A stretch of DNA of 64,000 nt, from assembly GCF_947623445.1 (NCBI RefSeq), contig NC_135246.1:2110501-2174500 (forward strand). The letters run 5' to 3'. A program made the translations under genes and the position numbers. Of this stretch, positions 46,267-59,522 are shown in pieces. This stretch comes from Clavelina lepadiformis. Taxonomy: Eukaryota > Chordata > Ascidiacea > Aplousobranchia > Clavelinidae. Every line of letters begins with the position of its first letter. Positions within the stretch are counted from its first letter, which is position 1. The notes below the pieces were generated by a model that was not told the origin of the DNA, ran no database searches, and saw only the letters and a list, made by a program, of their open reading frames with translations.

Positions 46267-46474
46267 TAATAATCAAATTCTCAAGTTGCTTAAGATTCAA
46301 TTTAACCAGTTTGTGATGATTTTGTTTTGTCATAAATTTGCTGCTGCTGTTGTTTTCTAATAAAATAAAGCCTTGCATTGCTATTTGAGTGTAATAATAT
46401 TTGTTCTGTTTGTTTCCTTTTTGGTATACAGAGTTATGCCTGTTTAGAACTGTTTTGTATTTAAGAATACTATC

Positions 46475-49400
46475 ATGCCACCAAACAAAGGAAAGTGGAA
46501 GAAAAAAGAACCGCCCTCTGGTTCAAAAGCTTATCTTTTTTTATAGATTTGTTTCCATTCAGTATTTAAAAAAATATAATATATTTGAAAGCTTAAAGGC
46601 AATCGTTTTTTTTGTAAGTGTTGGGCATTGATCAAAGTTGTTTTAGTGAAATAAATGTTTGATGATATTTCAGCTCCTAAACCAGACTCTAGTGATCACA
46701 ATGGTGAAACTGATGATAGCCAAACGAAAACATCACATGACGATGGTACTAAATACAGCTTACAATTAAATAAATACTGTAGTGCATTCTAGAGTATTAT
46801 TGCATCACAAATAGGATTGAGTGCACAAGTCAGTTCCTATGTTTACAGTATTTATGTGATATGTAGATACGAATATCTTGCTTTGACTATTTGTTGTTCA
46901 ACAGCTGCCAGTGAAAAAGAAGTACATCCCAAAGCAGATGTGAATAATTCTTTTGATGATCATAACAATTCTGGTGATTGTGCTTCAGATGAAAAGATTG
47001 TTAAGCCAGCAAATCTCAAGAGCTGTGGTACAGTATACACATTTTATACAGTTTCATCATTATACAAGATACTTTGTTTGCAGTGATTAGGTATTTCTGC
47101 CTTATCCAAGTAGTAGCCATAGTAAGTGACCATATAGTTTCAATCAGTTTTATGGTTTAAAACAAAAAGTTATAACAATTCATATTGTGATATATTCTGA
47201 TACCAGTTTTTTTCCCAGTGAAGTAAGTATATATGATAAACTTTTACTCTAAATTATTTTATTTTTTTATTAATCTTTTATGACACAGCATTCCTAATTT
47301 GGCTCCAAGTATTTTGTCTTCTGTATTGTTTATTGCTATCAAGGATTCCTCAATATGAATTGGCGCAGCTAGCTGTTTTGATAAATTGTACCTTTTACAA
47401 TACATGATAAAAATTGATAACATGCTCATGTAACCACGTTAAACCAGTTTCCCAGCACGATCATCTTCTCATTGAAAAGTCATGGATTTCAGTGTTAGTA
47501 TTTGTTCAATGCCAATTCTTCTTTGTTATAATATAACCGTGGCTGTGGCTTGTTCTTGCAAGTAAGCTTAAACAGACATTTTTGCTGACAACACATCTGG
47601 GACTAAGACGATATAAATATTGAAAGTTGAACAGTCATCAAGAAATTTCTATTCATTAATTATCAAGCTCATACATGGCTGCAACTGAATTCCAAAAAAA
47701 CAACTCTATTTTATGTTCATCAGATGTAGTCCTAGAAGCATGCCTTTTTACAAAAATTGTATTCTGAGCATGATATAAAACTACATTCGATGAAAATGTT
47801 CTGGTTCGCGAATTCTAAAGCCTGACAGAATTCGGTGCTACCTCTTACTTTGCATTGTATTCAGGCCCACTGTGGTCGTCCATAGTGGTATCACTTTCCA
47901 GGGTTCCAGTTATAAGTCATATAGCAGCGTCACTGCCTTATGATTCATCTCAAACGAATTTAAGCCTAACCCCTACAGAAAACCAGGAGTGGAGCCCGTA
48001 AGGTGGTAAGATAGGTTTTTCCCGCCGGCAGTTCCACCAGCCAAGTCAACACCAGACTTCAAGCCTCGCTCTGTTTTGGGCTTTAGCAACAATGCTGAGA
48101 GAAGACCCCGATGTTTAAGCTACTCAGAATCTCCATGCTTTCCACCCCAGGCTAGTACTCCGGAAAGTACGCTCCAAGCCCATTTCTGTGTGGATAAAAA
48201 AACAGGAGCCGGCAGTTACAGGTTATAAGCTACCAAGTGGCAGAGAGCACCACGGGTCAACTCCTAATATAGATGACCATCCTTAGACCTGTTGGTTGGC
48301 TATAACTACTTTTTATCTTCTTCGTCGTTTGAGCGTTTCTTCTTTCCCCAACTAGATTTCTGGGCATGAGGTCATCAGCCATGTGATCGTGTCTTCGTCC
48401 AGTGTTTTCAGACCACGCACACCGTGTGGGGGCTGATGGATTGGGCAGCCAAGCTTTCTCCGTCGTTGTTGGTTGTGTTGTAGGCCCAGTCCGTGTGGTG
48501 GCTGTTGAAGTCGCCGACGTAGAGGCTTGGGTGGGGAAACACTGGTATGGCTGATGGTGTAAGTTGCAAGGGTGGGGGCTTGTAGATATTGATGATCTTG
48601 TAGTCTGTTATGTCTACACAAAGCCGATTGAGCTGGGGATTGGTCTTCTAGGGTCCAGCTCAGTTGATCGTGGACAAACGTGGTGAGGCCGTGTTTCCTG
48701 CTGAGGATTGCGCCTGCGAGTTTGAAGTTGGTTATTACTAACTTATCCATTGATGTGCACTTATCCAAGAGGTTACTTTGATTGATTTTCTGAACTCTTT
48801 ATTCGGATTTTGGCTTTTCCGATCCTTATCTGTGATTAGGCTGACGTCATGGTTATGTTTTGCTTGCCTTTGATAGGTGTTGCTTGCTTACTCTTAAGTC
48901 AATTGCATTGTTTGGTGCATTTGTAAATTTTAAGTGTACCTAACCTGCCAAGACCACCTACCTAACTAAACGTAGAATACCCTGGGCCATTGTTTTAATC
49001 GTTGTAGTTAAAGCATTTTGACAGTTTTCTGATTGTTCCCAAGTTTAAAGTATTTTGTTTTGCTGAAACTTTTTTGGATTTAATGGTGATGGAGAATAAC
49101 AAGCAAATACACTGACAAACTTAACATTCATTAGCACCAGATATTTTAACGTCTAACTTTTAATCAGAAGGTAATGCTTAAATAACACAAGTACTGTTTT
49201 GTTATTGTGATGTGCAACAGGTCCAAATGCCTTCTGTTACTGCATACTGTTACTCATACAAATAACGGCAAAAATTGTCAGACATATTACATGTAGACTC
49301 TGCCCTTTTTGCATTAATGTCATGTTGTTCCACGTTTGAATCCCGCAGTGAAACCTATTTATTATTACAAACCAGTTTTAAGGTGAAGCCATCTTCTCAT

Positions 49401-51159
49401 TCTGGGTGTAAATAATCTGATACGTTACCACTCATGTTAAAACTATTTTTGTGTATTTTTGGCAAAACAATTACGTAATTTTACAAAACAAACAAAATAA
49501 ATTTAGTGTTTTAGGCTTTTCTCGTTCTTACACAACTGATGTTTTACGTTTATTAATTTTTTATTTCAATACCGGATTCATTAACTTATTTAACTTGCTG
49601 AATCAAACCTTTGTGTTATTGCAGATCTATCTATTGAACAAAATGAATCGTACAATGAAAAAGAGGAAGACAGTCAAGGACGCAGTAAATTTAAAATAGA
49701 GCGTCGACGAGGGATACATGAAAGTCGTAATATTCTTAACTTGCATACAAGTTATTATCTTAAATAAGTCCAAATAACTGTTCGTCTGATGTGTCTGTGA
49801 CTCATGGTCCAACTAATACTCCTAAACATGTATTAGAGCCAGGGCAACCAACATCGCCAGAAATTGAGAAAAAAACAATTGATCACAAATCGCTGATTCG
49901 GTCACAAATTGCTGATGCACCAAAGACTGAACAAAATAGTTTTAAGCTGCTAAACCTTTCTGCAGCAAGAGTAGTGGCACTGACAGTGGTACTGGCAGTG
50001 GCATTTTCTGCTGTCATGTGGTGTGACCTGAACCCTGACCATTCCGCTGAAGCTTCATCTAGGTTGGAAATGTATCACAAGGAAATGGAATTTGTAAACA
50101 CTAATTTCCCCTCTCAGCAGAAAAGGTTGTGGCAGACTATTTCGTGAGTTCCATTACTTTCATGTTTTTGTTTTATTAGAAGCCAGATGAATCACTCGTA
50201 TTTACAATGTACGTTATTTGAGCTTAAAACGCTTGGTTATTTTTTATGAAAGACATTCATTTTACTGATGCAAACTGTTGCATAAAAAATTGTATCAGAA
50301 ACTTGTTTACAGTTACTTGGACTTTACTTTCAATTTGGTTTTACTTTGTCATTTAGGGTTGCATTTTCAGACCATTTAAACACCACACAGCCCAAACAAC
50401 CTGCTATTTTGTTGTTGGCGTCGGCCGAAAATGCGAATCCAACTGCTGAGTGTCTGGCTCAAAAAATTTCAAACGCATTTTCCAAACAATGCACTTACCA
50501 AGATGCAAAAGTAATCAAAGCACATTTGATAATGTTATGGAGCATTGTATTTGCTTTATTTAACTTCTTTTTCCAGTTAGTTTACAGGTGCTATGGTCAA
50601 TTTTAATTTAATTAAGATTAATGTTGTTTGTGCAACAGCTGTCAGGTTTTGAACTCAACTCTAAATCTGAACGAGCAAAGTATGATTTGGATAAGAAAAT
50701 ATCAGGTTATTTCGAGAAGGGCGCATGTTCTGTTGTGATATCAAGACTAGAAACAATTCCTGCCTTTGCAACAACGACATTTTATCAATTTTGCGATAAC
50801 GATAACGCTCCTTATAAAAACGTATCAATCATATTTACAGTGCAGGTAATAGCCGTCTATTGATTAACAAACACCTACATTTAGTTGCCGACCTTTTTCA
50901 CACTAGAACCACATAAGCTATTACGTAAATTGCATACTTACATCTTGGTTAGGTGGAAGCGACTTTTCTGGAAAGGAATCCTGACGCTTTGTCGAATCTT
51001 CCGCCCAAATTGTGGGATCAAGTCGTCAATGATTTTCTTTGGCGCTCACTCCATTCTCGTGATCCGGATCGTATGACGGAGAACATGATTAGCGGGTTGA
51101 TGTCCCGAATCACTCCATCTGTGGTGTGGGTGGATGAAGAAGAAAATCTTCGCTGTTGA
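46475..51159 (+). CDS. TOR1AIP: Torsin-1A-interacting protein (LAP1/LULL1 type)
   Basis: Type II membrane protein of the nuclear envelope or ER whose luminal domain activates torsin ATPases. Eight exons with agreeing phases are proposed: 46475-46520, 46674-46745, 46905-47027, 49625-49750, 49837-50143, 50357-50510, 50639-50845, 50953-51159, giving 413 residues. The N-terminal 165 residues are polar and low in complexity (MPPNKGKWKKKEPP..). The membrane helix VVALTVVLAVAFSAVMW is at 168-184. The luminal domain 185-413 shows HLNTTQPKQPAILLLASAEN, CSVVISRLETIPAFATTTFY, QFCDNDNAPYKNVSIIFTVQ and MISGLMSRITPSVVWVDEEE, all lining up with human LAP1 (for example ESFPAGS, YCDHENAAFKDV, LWSRI). The exon 4-5 intron is the least certain. 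A LINE remnant lies in the 2.6-kb intron 3. An AATAAA signal is at 51191-51196. Confidence 0.92.
47860..48768 (-). mobile_element. LINE (jockey-like) endonuclease fragment and UTR
   Basis: Minus-strand frames read SRKHGLTTFVHDQLSWTLED and then, one frame over, LYVGDFNSHHTDWAYNTTNN. The GDFNSHH block is the conserved APE-type endonuclease motif of ORF2. Further left the RC sequence has a GACGAAGAAGATAAAAAG tail and UTR-like DNA, without reverse transcriptase, so it is deleted inside. It lies in intron 3 of TOR1AIP, antisense. Possibly the same family as the tail at 22840-23241. Confidence 0.75.
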
Positions 51160-51199
51160 TGACGACTCACAACGATTCCTTTAGCTTCAAAATAAATTG

Positions 51200-52298
51200 T
51201 TTTTGACGCTGCGTTAAATTTCAGTCGTCGATCCAATTTTGTACTTTTTGTAATTTCTAGCCTCTGCCACATACAAAGTGTACATTAGAATAAAACATGT
51301 ACTTATCAAGCTCAGTTATGGACAGTATTGCCAAACTGAGTTATGGCAGTAATTAGTATTTTGTTAGAACTGTGTTTAGCAGTATTTATGTTGCATACTT
51401 GTTGTGGTACGGTAGATACATTTCTCTTGAGATTTTCAGTATTATTTTCAAGTGTAATCTTTCTGTGAGCTGCAGTTATATTTCTTCAAGCGCGTCTGCT
51501 AAAATGTCGAAACATAGTTCTTCCGTGTGATAATGGCAAAATACCTCTTCAGTGATATTTTTTATTTGGGTTTAGTTTTAATCTAAAGAAGGGAGACATG
51601 TAGTGTATTGAAGTGCTATCTTTATTGTATTGTCTTATAATGTCTGTGTTGGATCGCTTTATAGAATTCAGTCTTTATAGAATCGTGTTTGTGACCAGCG
51701 TGCTTATGATGGATGCAATACAAAAGTAATACAAAACACGACATTTATGACCGAACAGGTCTGTTTCTAACTGTAAGATATGTGTTCATTAAGTAATCTT
51801 TGTATTAACAATGTCATTGCTGCACAACTTAATTTGATGTTATAGGCTACCTTCACTTTGCCGTATAAAACTTACCTACACCGGGCTGTATATAAGTTAA
51901 TTACAATTCAACCTAAACTACACTTTTTTTCTATGATGTATGAACAGAACTGCATTAATTTTGGACGTAATTTTTTATTTTTGGTCACCTGTTAGATGCT
52001 CAGCTTTATAAATTCACTGCTTACTAAATTGAAAAAGTTCTAGTTCCACTGTGGACTTACATAAGCAACTAGACTGTAGTGCAGTGGTTCAGTGTACCAT
52101 GCATACATTCATTGATCCGTCCATTAACTGACACGTCGAAAAGTTTACAAATCACCATTCTATTGTTATTGGCATTTAAATCCATTCAATTTGGCCTGTA
52201 ATGATAATAACAGTGGCTAAAAATTAAACATACAACTAAAAATGTTGATAGGCAATGAACTTTATATTACTTGCTCACACAGAAATAAATAGTTCCGT
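51200..52298. other. Intergenic, no feature seen
   Basis: AT-rich sequence downstream of TOR1AIP; no long frame or known repeat end. Confidence 0.6.
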
Positions 52299-53460
52299 TT
52301 ATCGGTCTCTGGCTACATTCATAAGCATTTTATACAGATCTAAGGCTTCAGTGCAACAAGATGGCACTCCTTTACCAAGTTCAGATGCAGCATAATCAAA
52401 ATATTCTTGACAGTCTTCAGTTGCTTGTGATATTTCAGCCAACACCAAACTAATGTTCTGTGGTGCAACGTTTCTTAATAAGCCTGAAATTCCTCCATAC
52501 CTTTCTGGCATGGAATATAGTAAATCTGGCCGTCCTGCAATTACATTATGTCGAGAGTTTCTTGTTCGGTGAGTATTCCAGTGGTCGTTGAAAAAATCTA
52601 AGTCAGTTTGAATTAAACATGAAAAGCAATACCACAAGCATTATTTGCTGAGTGTTTGGGATAAATCCACAATACCTCGAAACTCAAGGTCACCAAAAAG
52701 TTGCGCCACCAACAGGCACGAAACCTGGAGAATATTGACCACCAGCTTTCTATCCGCTGATTTCGGAGTGATGGTACGTAACGATGCGAGTTAATGTTAT
52801 CTCGAAAAAAGCACTGCGCTGCTGCCAAAAATCCATTTTCTATACCCAAATCTGATACTACTTCAATTGGACAGCCTTGGAAGTGAGTGACAGCTTTAAT
52901 ATACATATTAGCGACAACATGTGGACATTTGTTTGATCGTGTAACATTAAACCACAGCATTTTTCGACTAAATCCATCAATTGCACCACGTAAAGAAAAT
53001 TCGAATGGTTTAAGCTTGTCGTAACCATCTGTGTGCCATGCATAATTTGGGCCAGGGTTGTGATACTCTCTTCGTCTTAAACAGTGAGCTCTTCGAGCCT
53101 CACACCCTTTCGGATCAATATTACATAGTACATCAGCTACATACAATCTTGGTACTCTTAAACCTTCTATTTGTAATGTGTGCCAAACTGACCGATATCC
53201 ACCAAAAGAAGAGGGTCCATCCAACAACTCCTCGATACGTTTTTCTGCCTGAAATAAAACGGTGATGTCTTTTTTTCCAGCCACATTTTCTTCGCAGTTT
53301 AATTTTTTGCAATCTTCTCTTTAAAGTTGTTATACTGATTGTGTAGTTATGACAACTGTGTAGCAATTGTAAAATTTCTCCATTCTCATATCCTGAATGG
53401 AAATATTCAGATATTATTTGATCTTAATCCAAAGTAGTCGCTGCAAAACATAAAAACAAC
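52299..53460 (-). mobile_element. Integrase-like mobile element gene, broken
   Basis: Minus-strand parts in order: a helix-turn-helix start (ISITTLKRRLQKIKLRR), a small linker with GGYRSVWHTLQIEGLRVPRL, an integrase core with D in YAWHTDGYDKL, D in VVSDLGIENG and E in RNQRIESWW, and a C-terminal part (NDHWNTHRTRNSRH, ECQ-like QEYFDYAASELGKGVPS). This integrase type is common in fish, cnidarians and other animals, and is found in DNA elements related to IS3EU/Ginger; the exact class is not decided here. The gene is broken in several places and looks like a fossil of moderate age. Inverted ends were not found. Confidence 0.75.
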
Positions 53461-53499
53461 ATGTGCACTTTTGAGACATGACTTGGCATGTTGTATCAT

Positions 53500-55677
53500 A
53501 TATTTTTCCTAAATAATAATTAATTATTAATAATAATACACAGACACATAGTCGATTTAGGTAAAACATTTCTTGTTGGTGAAACAAAACAACAAAATAA
53601 TATTTCAGTCCACAGCTAAACTTTTATTAAAATATTTATATCTTCACTTGAAAGGTAGGCTACTCACCGTGACCACAGTGTGAACATATCATAAAAATGC
53701 CAGGTATCTCATTATGGCACTCAACACAATTCATTGCAATGAAGATCAACTTTCACAATAACAAGGTACACTTTATCTTATACAAAAAGATTTCTGAAAA
53801 AGTTAGTTAAAATTAGAACAGTGCACCGTCAGCTTTGATATATGGATACATACCGTAGCCTACAGAATATTATTAAAAAAGTATGCAAATACATAAAAAT
53901 TATCGAAGTTTTTCCAATGTATCATATCATATCACATGCTTAGTTGCTGTTATTCCCTAGATCTGGGGTCACATAGTCTACCATCTTCGTGCGAACACGA
54001 CTATTGAGTGCCGGTGACGTCACAGTAGTTAGGGTTTATTAAACTAACAGACCAGTTGTTGTGCACTTCTATACACCAGACCCAATCTTTTTATGCTGTT
54101 ATAAACAGCTTTGGTCTGTCCAAACAAGAAAAAAATATGGTAATGTTTTTGCGACAACAAAAACAACATAACCTCTAAAGTCTAAGTCTACTGGCACCTT
54201 ACATTCGGTAGGCCTAACCTATACAGCCTAGCTCTAGAAACTTTGTTAGCATACTGAACTTGCAATGTTTAACATGTACCCTAGACCTAAGCTTGTTAAG
54301 GCTTGCAAAAGCTTACTATCTCTGACTATTTGTGGCTGTGACCGATAACCTTATCCCGTTCCAGAAGACCTCATTAACTACCTTACGGCACGGTAAGCAT
54401 ACATTTTATGTATGTTGCGATGAGGACTTGAATTGTTGTAGGGGCAATTTTTATTTGTGGCGGTAGTGGTAGTTTTACAACGCAAAATATTTTCAACGCA
54501 CAAAAGGGGGTGAGCGGAGAAACGTTCTACAAATAACCAAGGAGTTTAGTGAAACTACGACATACTGCAACCATTATGACATACATTCCACAACTTGCTA
54601 CAATAGCGCGATGGCGCTTGCTATATAACAGTTGGATGTTGTTAACAACCAAATATCGTAAAAGCTTTGCACAAAATACTGCAAGTAAATCATGCTTAAA
54701 ATCGACAGATCCGAAATTATACTTTATGAAAAAAGTCATAAGGATGGCGAAGTGTGGCAGTAAAGGCGCTTCGGTCATTGGAGAAAGCGAAATGGCGCTG
54801 AGACAAAATATTTTTCTTAAAAGAGATTAAGGACAAGTGGGAATATTTACGTCAGAATCTGCGGCTGGAACTTCAATCCTCGGAGTATCACTGGCAAGTA
54901 TAAAGACTACAAAACAAAAGTAGCCGACGTTCGCTTTTAATGGAATAAAGTTCGTTTGAAAAGCGATTTAAATGAGACAATGCTGTAAACATATATCAAC
55001 GAAAGAACGCTTATGGAAGCTGATACAATGTAACTGCTCCAATACCAAAAAATCGATTGTAAAAAAGTCGGTGAATTTCGAAAAATCATTGCAAGATTGT
55101 AAAACCAACAAACCCTTCCCAACAAAACCGGAAAATTTAATCCCAAAGCGGATAAACTGAGGTGAAGTGATCGTCGCAAAAACTGTTTTGTCACTTACGT
55201 GTGAGCTTTCTCAAGCAATTGTTAAAAATTACTTTGCGTTCGTTCACGTACTTTGTGAGTGGCAGTGGACCCACTTCAACTTCTGACAAACCTCGTGGTG
55301 CCCGACAGGGGTCACACAAGTGTTGCCCTGGAAAATCTCTCCTAACGAGGCAGCAGGGGTTGTTCAGTATACTGGCGATCTAAATGTGGCGTCGATGAGC
55401 AATGTGGCAGAAACGCCGCGTGCGTGGCAAATACCATATCAGCATAGGTGACACGCGAATTGTCCGAGGAGCGACTGTCAACGGTCCCGTTTGGAATGCA
55501 ATGATGCATAGACAGAGATCCGGCGAAGATTTCTTTGATTAGGCCTACGTGAAACGATGCGAAAATTTAACCCAAACAAATACAATATAACGAGCTTAAA
55601 ATATCTGCACAAATATCTGACTTGTCCTGTTGACACATCTCAACAAAATCTCGGCTTGCCATTTTGGCCCCGTTTCA
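53500..55677. other. Intergenic, downstream of the protocadherin
   Basis: No domain recognised in frames at 54549-54830 (93 codons, +) or 54937-55194 (-). An open minus-strand stretch at 55342-55544 resembles coding sequence but does not fit the protocadherin splice phases. Confidence 0.5.
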
Positions 55678-58600
55678 CTATGGGCTGTAGGACGTATCTG
55701 TGTACATTACGGCGGCGGACGGGACGTTGTATGTCCGCGATTTCTTGTCCTGGCGGCATCTACTCTTGCGTCTGAGCATTAAAACCAGCTGCAAAGGAAT
55801 TCACATTTGACTTAAAAGACTTAATTCAACTACTGCGCATTGTATATAACTGAAATATATTAACGCAAAGATGGTTTCGTTAAGAACATGTTAGACTACT
55901 AGACTACAGTAAAGAGTCAAATGTAAAACAGATCTAGGCTACAAAATATCCTTCAGCGTATCCACAATCAACAAAAACATTTTCACTCACAACTATGATG
56001 GTTGTGATGACGATCAATAACGCAGAAGCCCCGATTATGACGTAAAGAATAAGGGGGTCCAACCCTGCGGCAGAGAGTGCAGTTCCCTTATGCTTGTATA
56101 TGTCCGGGAAGTAGGAGCTGTTTCTGCATCCACTCAAAGCCTTGATCTTGTTGAACTTGACCGGGTCCTCATTGGTTACATATATTCCCACCTACAGTGT
56201 ACAGTATATGCGCAAGTGATTATTAGCGGCTGAAAGTCTAATGCTCATTGTTCAAGTAAATTTTGCAAATGTAAAGGTCATATAAAGTATGACGTCTACG
56301 TCATAAAACCCACTCACCCATGTCAAGGTCGCTTGCGTCGGTTTTCCAAGGTCACTGACCTTTACTTCGATCACGTGACAGCCCGGCTTCATCTTTCTTA
56401 ATTGTTCTTCTGACGTCACTTCGAGCGTCACGTTTCCGGTGACCATATCAACCCCAAAGTATCCGTAATCGTTGCCCTTGGACATCGCGAACCGGACGCG
56501 ACCGCTTTCTCCTTCGTCTGGGTCCGCGGCTTCTATCTTGGTGATGACGACGTTCTCCGATTTCGGAACCCGACGCGCATATCCCGACCCCTTCTTGTCG
56601 ATCAAGATAAAATTCTTTACCGGATTTTCCGGTTTTACTTCGGTTACTTCGTCCGTGTCCGCGCTTTGCGTGCCCTTTTCCGCGGGGTTTTCGTCTCCCA
56701 ATAGCGCAGGATCCGGGTCGGAGGGTCGGATGCGTTCCTTGCGGATGTAGACGACGGATAGGTCCTTTGTTACGTTCGGGAACTTTATAAACGGAGCGTT
56801 GTCGTTCACGTCTAGGAGAAAAATCTCAACGTTGCATATTCCTGTCAGAGGGGAATTCCCGTGATCCATGGCTTCAGCTTTCAGCACGTACGGTTGGGAA
56901 TGAAGACTTTCTCTATCCAAGTCTTCCGGTCGGCCGTTGAAGTGAATTTCTCCTAAAGTCCAAACTTACAATAAAAATCTTAAAGACTGGAAAGTTCCAG
57001 CTAATAAAATAAATCCTTTATATAACATTTATACCAATATAACACCCAACTAACACTTGTAGGCTTAAAGCAGTGGGTCCCAACCCGGGATTTGCAGAAT
57101 TATATTTAATTCTACATAAATACTCCATTAAGTAACAAATTTGAAGTTGGGGCTCGCTGAAAAAAATCATAGCAGCTAGGGGTCCGCAAGTAGGAAAAGG
57201 TTGGAAACCACTGGCCTAGAGATAACCGAAATGCCCTCGCAGCCATCAAACCGAGCTAGCGAAATTCAAAGCCAAGTAAACCTGATTCGGGTTGGATGGT
57301 GAACGGAGAATCCTTGCTGCCATCCGCGAAACTGTAAGTCAGTCTGGCGTTGGTGGTTTTCTCCACGTCTGCGTCATCAGCCACGACACGGCCCACGTAC
57401 TTGCCGACGTCAGCGTTCTCTTCTATACTGAAGATGTAGTTCTTCTGCCGGAAGCGCGGCGGGTTGTCGTTTTCATCGACAACCGAGATCTGCGCGACAC
57501 AAGTTGGTCGGTATCGTGCTTGCATCTGCTCCATTGCTAAGGCTACATCGCTATGTACATTATACAGGAAGCTAGGCGTTCTGCTTTAGGCAGGGTTTTT
57601 TTGAATTGTAGAATAAATATCGGGTACTTACGCTTACAGTCGCGCTTGTATTTCGCGGCGGAACGCCGTGATCTGTGGCGGTTATCGTCAGCACAAATGG
57701 TTCGGTTTTATACCCCGCGTCAGGTGGCGTGGCGCCAGACTTGAAAATAACTTGGCCAGTCTCTGGCTCAATTTCAAAAGGAACCTTAACGCCACGTTCA
57801 ATGGGCCTTGCCGAGTAAGTTATCTCGGCATTGGCGCCTGCGTCCAAGTCTTCAGCAGTCAGCGTACCTATGACGTCACCCGGCAAAGCGTTCTCACTGA
57901 CGCTAAGAACGTAATTCGCTTGCCCAAACTTCGGGCTGTTGTCGTTTTCGTCGACAAGTTCGACGACGATTCGCTGGTTGTTGCTAAGCGACTGCGCTCC
58001 GAAGTCCCAGGCCTGGATCTCGACGGTGTGGATCCGCTGTGTCTCGCGATCAAGCTCGTTCTTCGTCTTGAGCAGATACCTACGAAGTGTGACATCACAA
58101 TAAGTAATCTCGTCTTACTGCTCAAGCTTAGAGTAAAAATAAACTATACCAAATTTAATGAAGTTAAAAATAAAATAAGATTTCTATTTGACAGATATCC
58201 GAGTTTTCGTATTCGCTCACAAAGATTTAAACCCACCTGTTATCCTTCTGATCGACTCTCTGCATTTCGAAACTGGTTGGCTCCAGCAAACGACAGCTGA
58301 CGTTTCCGTTCTTGCCAGTGTCATGATCTGTGACCATGACAAACGCCACAAGTGTGCCAATAGCAGTGTTTTCCCGGATCAGCACCGGGTTTGATTCGGT
58401 CCGCTCCCCTGAAATCGGACTTTTCTCCTGATCGAGGAAATTGAGGTCAATGCGCGGCTTCTCGTCGTTGACGTCTTCAACCTGCACGGTGACTGTGACG
58501 TAAGCCGCCGCTGGATTCGGCCCGCTGTCCCTGGCCTCGATAGAGAGGTGGTGGATGGTCCGGTTTTCGTAGTCGAGCCCTGCCCCCGTGACTGTGAGAG

Positions 58601-59522
58601 ATCCGGTTTCTGAATTGAGGGAAAAAATTGCGCGGTCTTGTTCGCTAACTTCGCTCGGAAACGTGTAGACGATCCGCGCGTTTTCACCCGAATCGAGATC
58701 GGTCGCTTTAAGTTTTATGACCTCATATCCGTCGTTGACGTCTTCTGGAACGGAAATGACGTAAATTTGTTTCGGGAAGGTCGGTTGGTGGTCGTTGAAA
58801 TCGGTGACTTCGATGTGGACGGTTGCGGTTGCGGTGAGAGGCGGATTGCCGCCGTCGATGGCATAAAGAAGAAGATCATAGGATGCGATCCGCTCCCGGT
58901 CTAGTTTCTTGGAGAGGATGAGCTGCGGGATCTTCGTCCCGAAGATGTTATTGAGGACATCGAGTTTGAAATAAGGCACCGAGACTCCGTTCTTGTCTTT
59001 AGCGCTGGGAGGTGAACTCGAGATTTCGTAGCGATTGATTGAATTATTGCCCAAGTCTGGGTCCACAGCACTGTCCAGTCGAATGACCGATCCACTAATC
59101 GCGCTTTCCGAGATTTCCTTCGAAATTTGAGACGACGGGAACGCGGGAGTGTTGTCGTTTAAGTCAAAGATCACAAGTTGAATTTTAATAAGCTGAAAGC
59201 ATTCACTGGAAAACATAGCCACTTCGATATCTCTCTCACACTTTTCCGGGTTGTCGGGACAAAGTTTCTCACGGTCTAGGTTTACGGCAGTAAATAACTC
59301 GCTGGTACTCTGGTCAACTCGTGCGAATTCAGCACCGTATGAAATGGTGTACCGCCAGGGTGGCTTACCGACGCCTACACGCTTCAGTACCACATCTCGT
59401 GTGATATTTCCAAGGTAATCGTCCTTTCCGCTTTCTTCATTTGCATTGTATACTAACAGGTTTTGACTTAGGCAGTTGCGCAAGTAAATTAACAGCAGCA
59501 CGTACAAATTACACATCTCCAT
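55678..59522 (-). CDS. Protocadherin with seven cadherin repeats (delta-1-like)
   Basis: Calcium-dependent cell-adhesion receptor. Six exons with agreeing phases: 58237-59522, 57632-58079, 57282-57489, 56318-56952, 55991-56191, 55678-55788, giving 962 residues. ATG 59522 opens a signal peptide (MEMCNLYVLLLIYLRNCLSQ) followed by a repeat start YLGNITRDVVL. Six linker calcium motifs mark seven repeats: DLNDN 120, DFNDH 241, DVNDE 350, DENDN 472, DENDN 583 and DVNDN 695. The sixth-to-seventh repeat region has an acidic, proline-rich insertion (residues about 715-755, PSDPDPALLGDENPAEKG). The membrane helix LDPLILYVIIGASALLIVIT is near 904-925. The tail is only about 35 residues (RRKSRCRQDKKSRTYN..MYTDTSYSP). 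The juxtamembrane RTYNV and MYTDTSYSP pattern is like other protocadherins, but the long conserved tail motifs are absent. Unlike vertebrate genes, the ectodomain is split by introns. The last exon's stop is the least certain part. Confidence 0.92.
57071..57213. mobile_element. hAT MITE in a protocadherin intron
   Basis: 143 bp with ends CAGTGGGTCCCAACC and the inverse of GGTTGGAAACCACTG. The 8-bp flanks GCTTAAAG / GCCTAGAG match at six positions. Confidence 0.85.

Noticed and set aside
55342-55544. Extra protocadherin tail exon with VTYADM motif
   Set aside because: Open and acceptor-like at its start, but no upstream donor gives a matching phase; kept only as a possible alternative exon.
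57668-58300. 210-codon + strand frame
   Set aside because: Antisense shadow of protocadherin exons 2 and 1.
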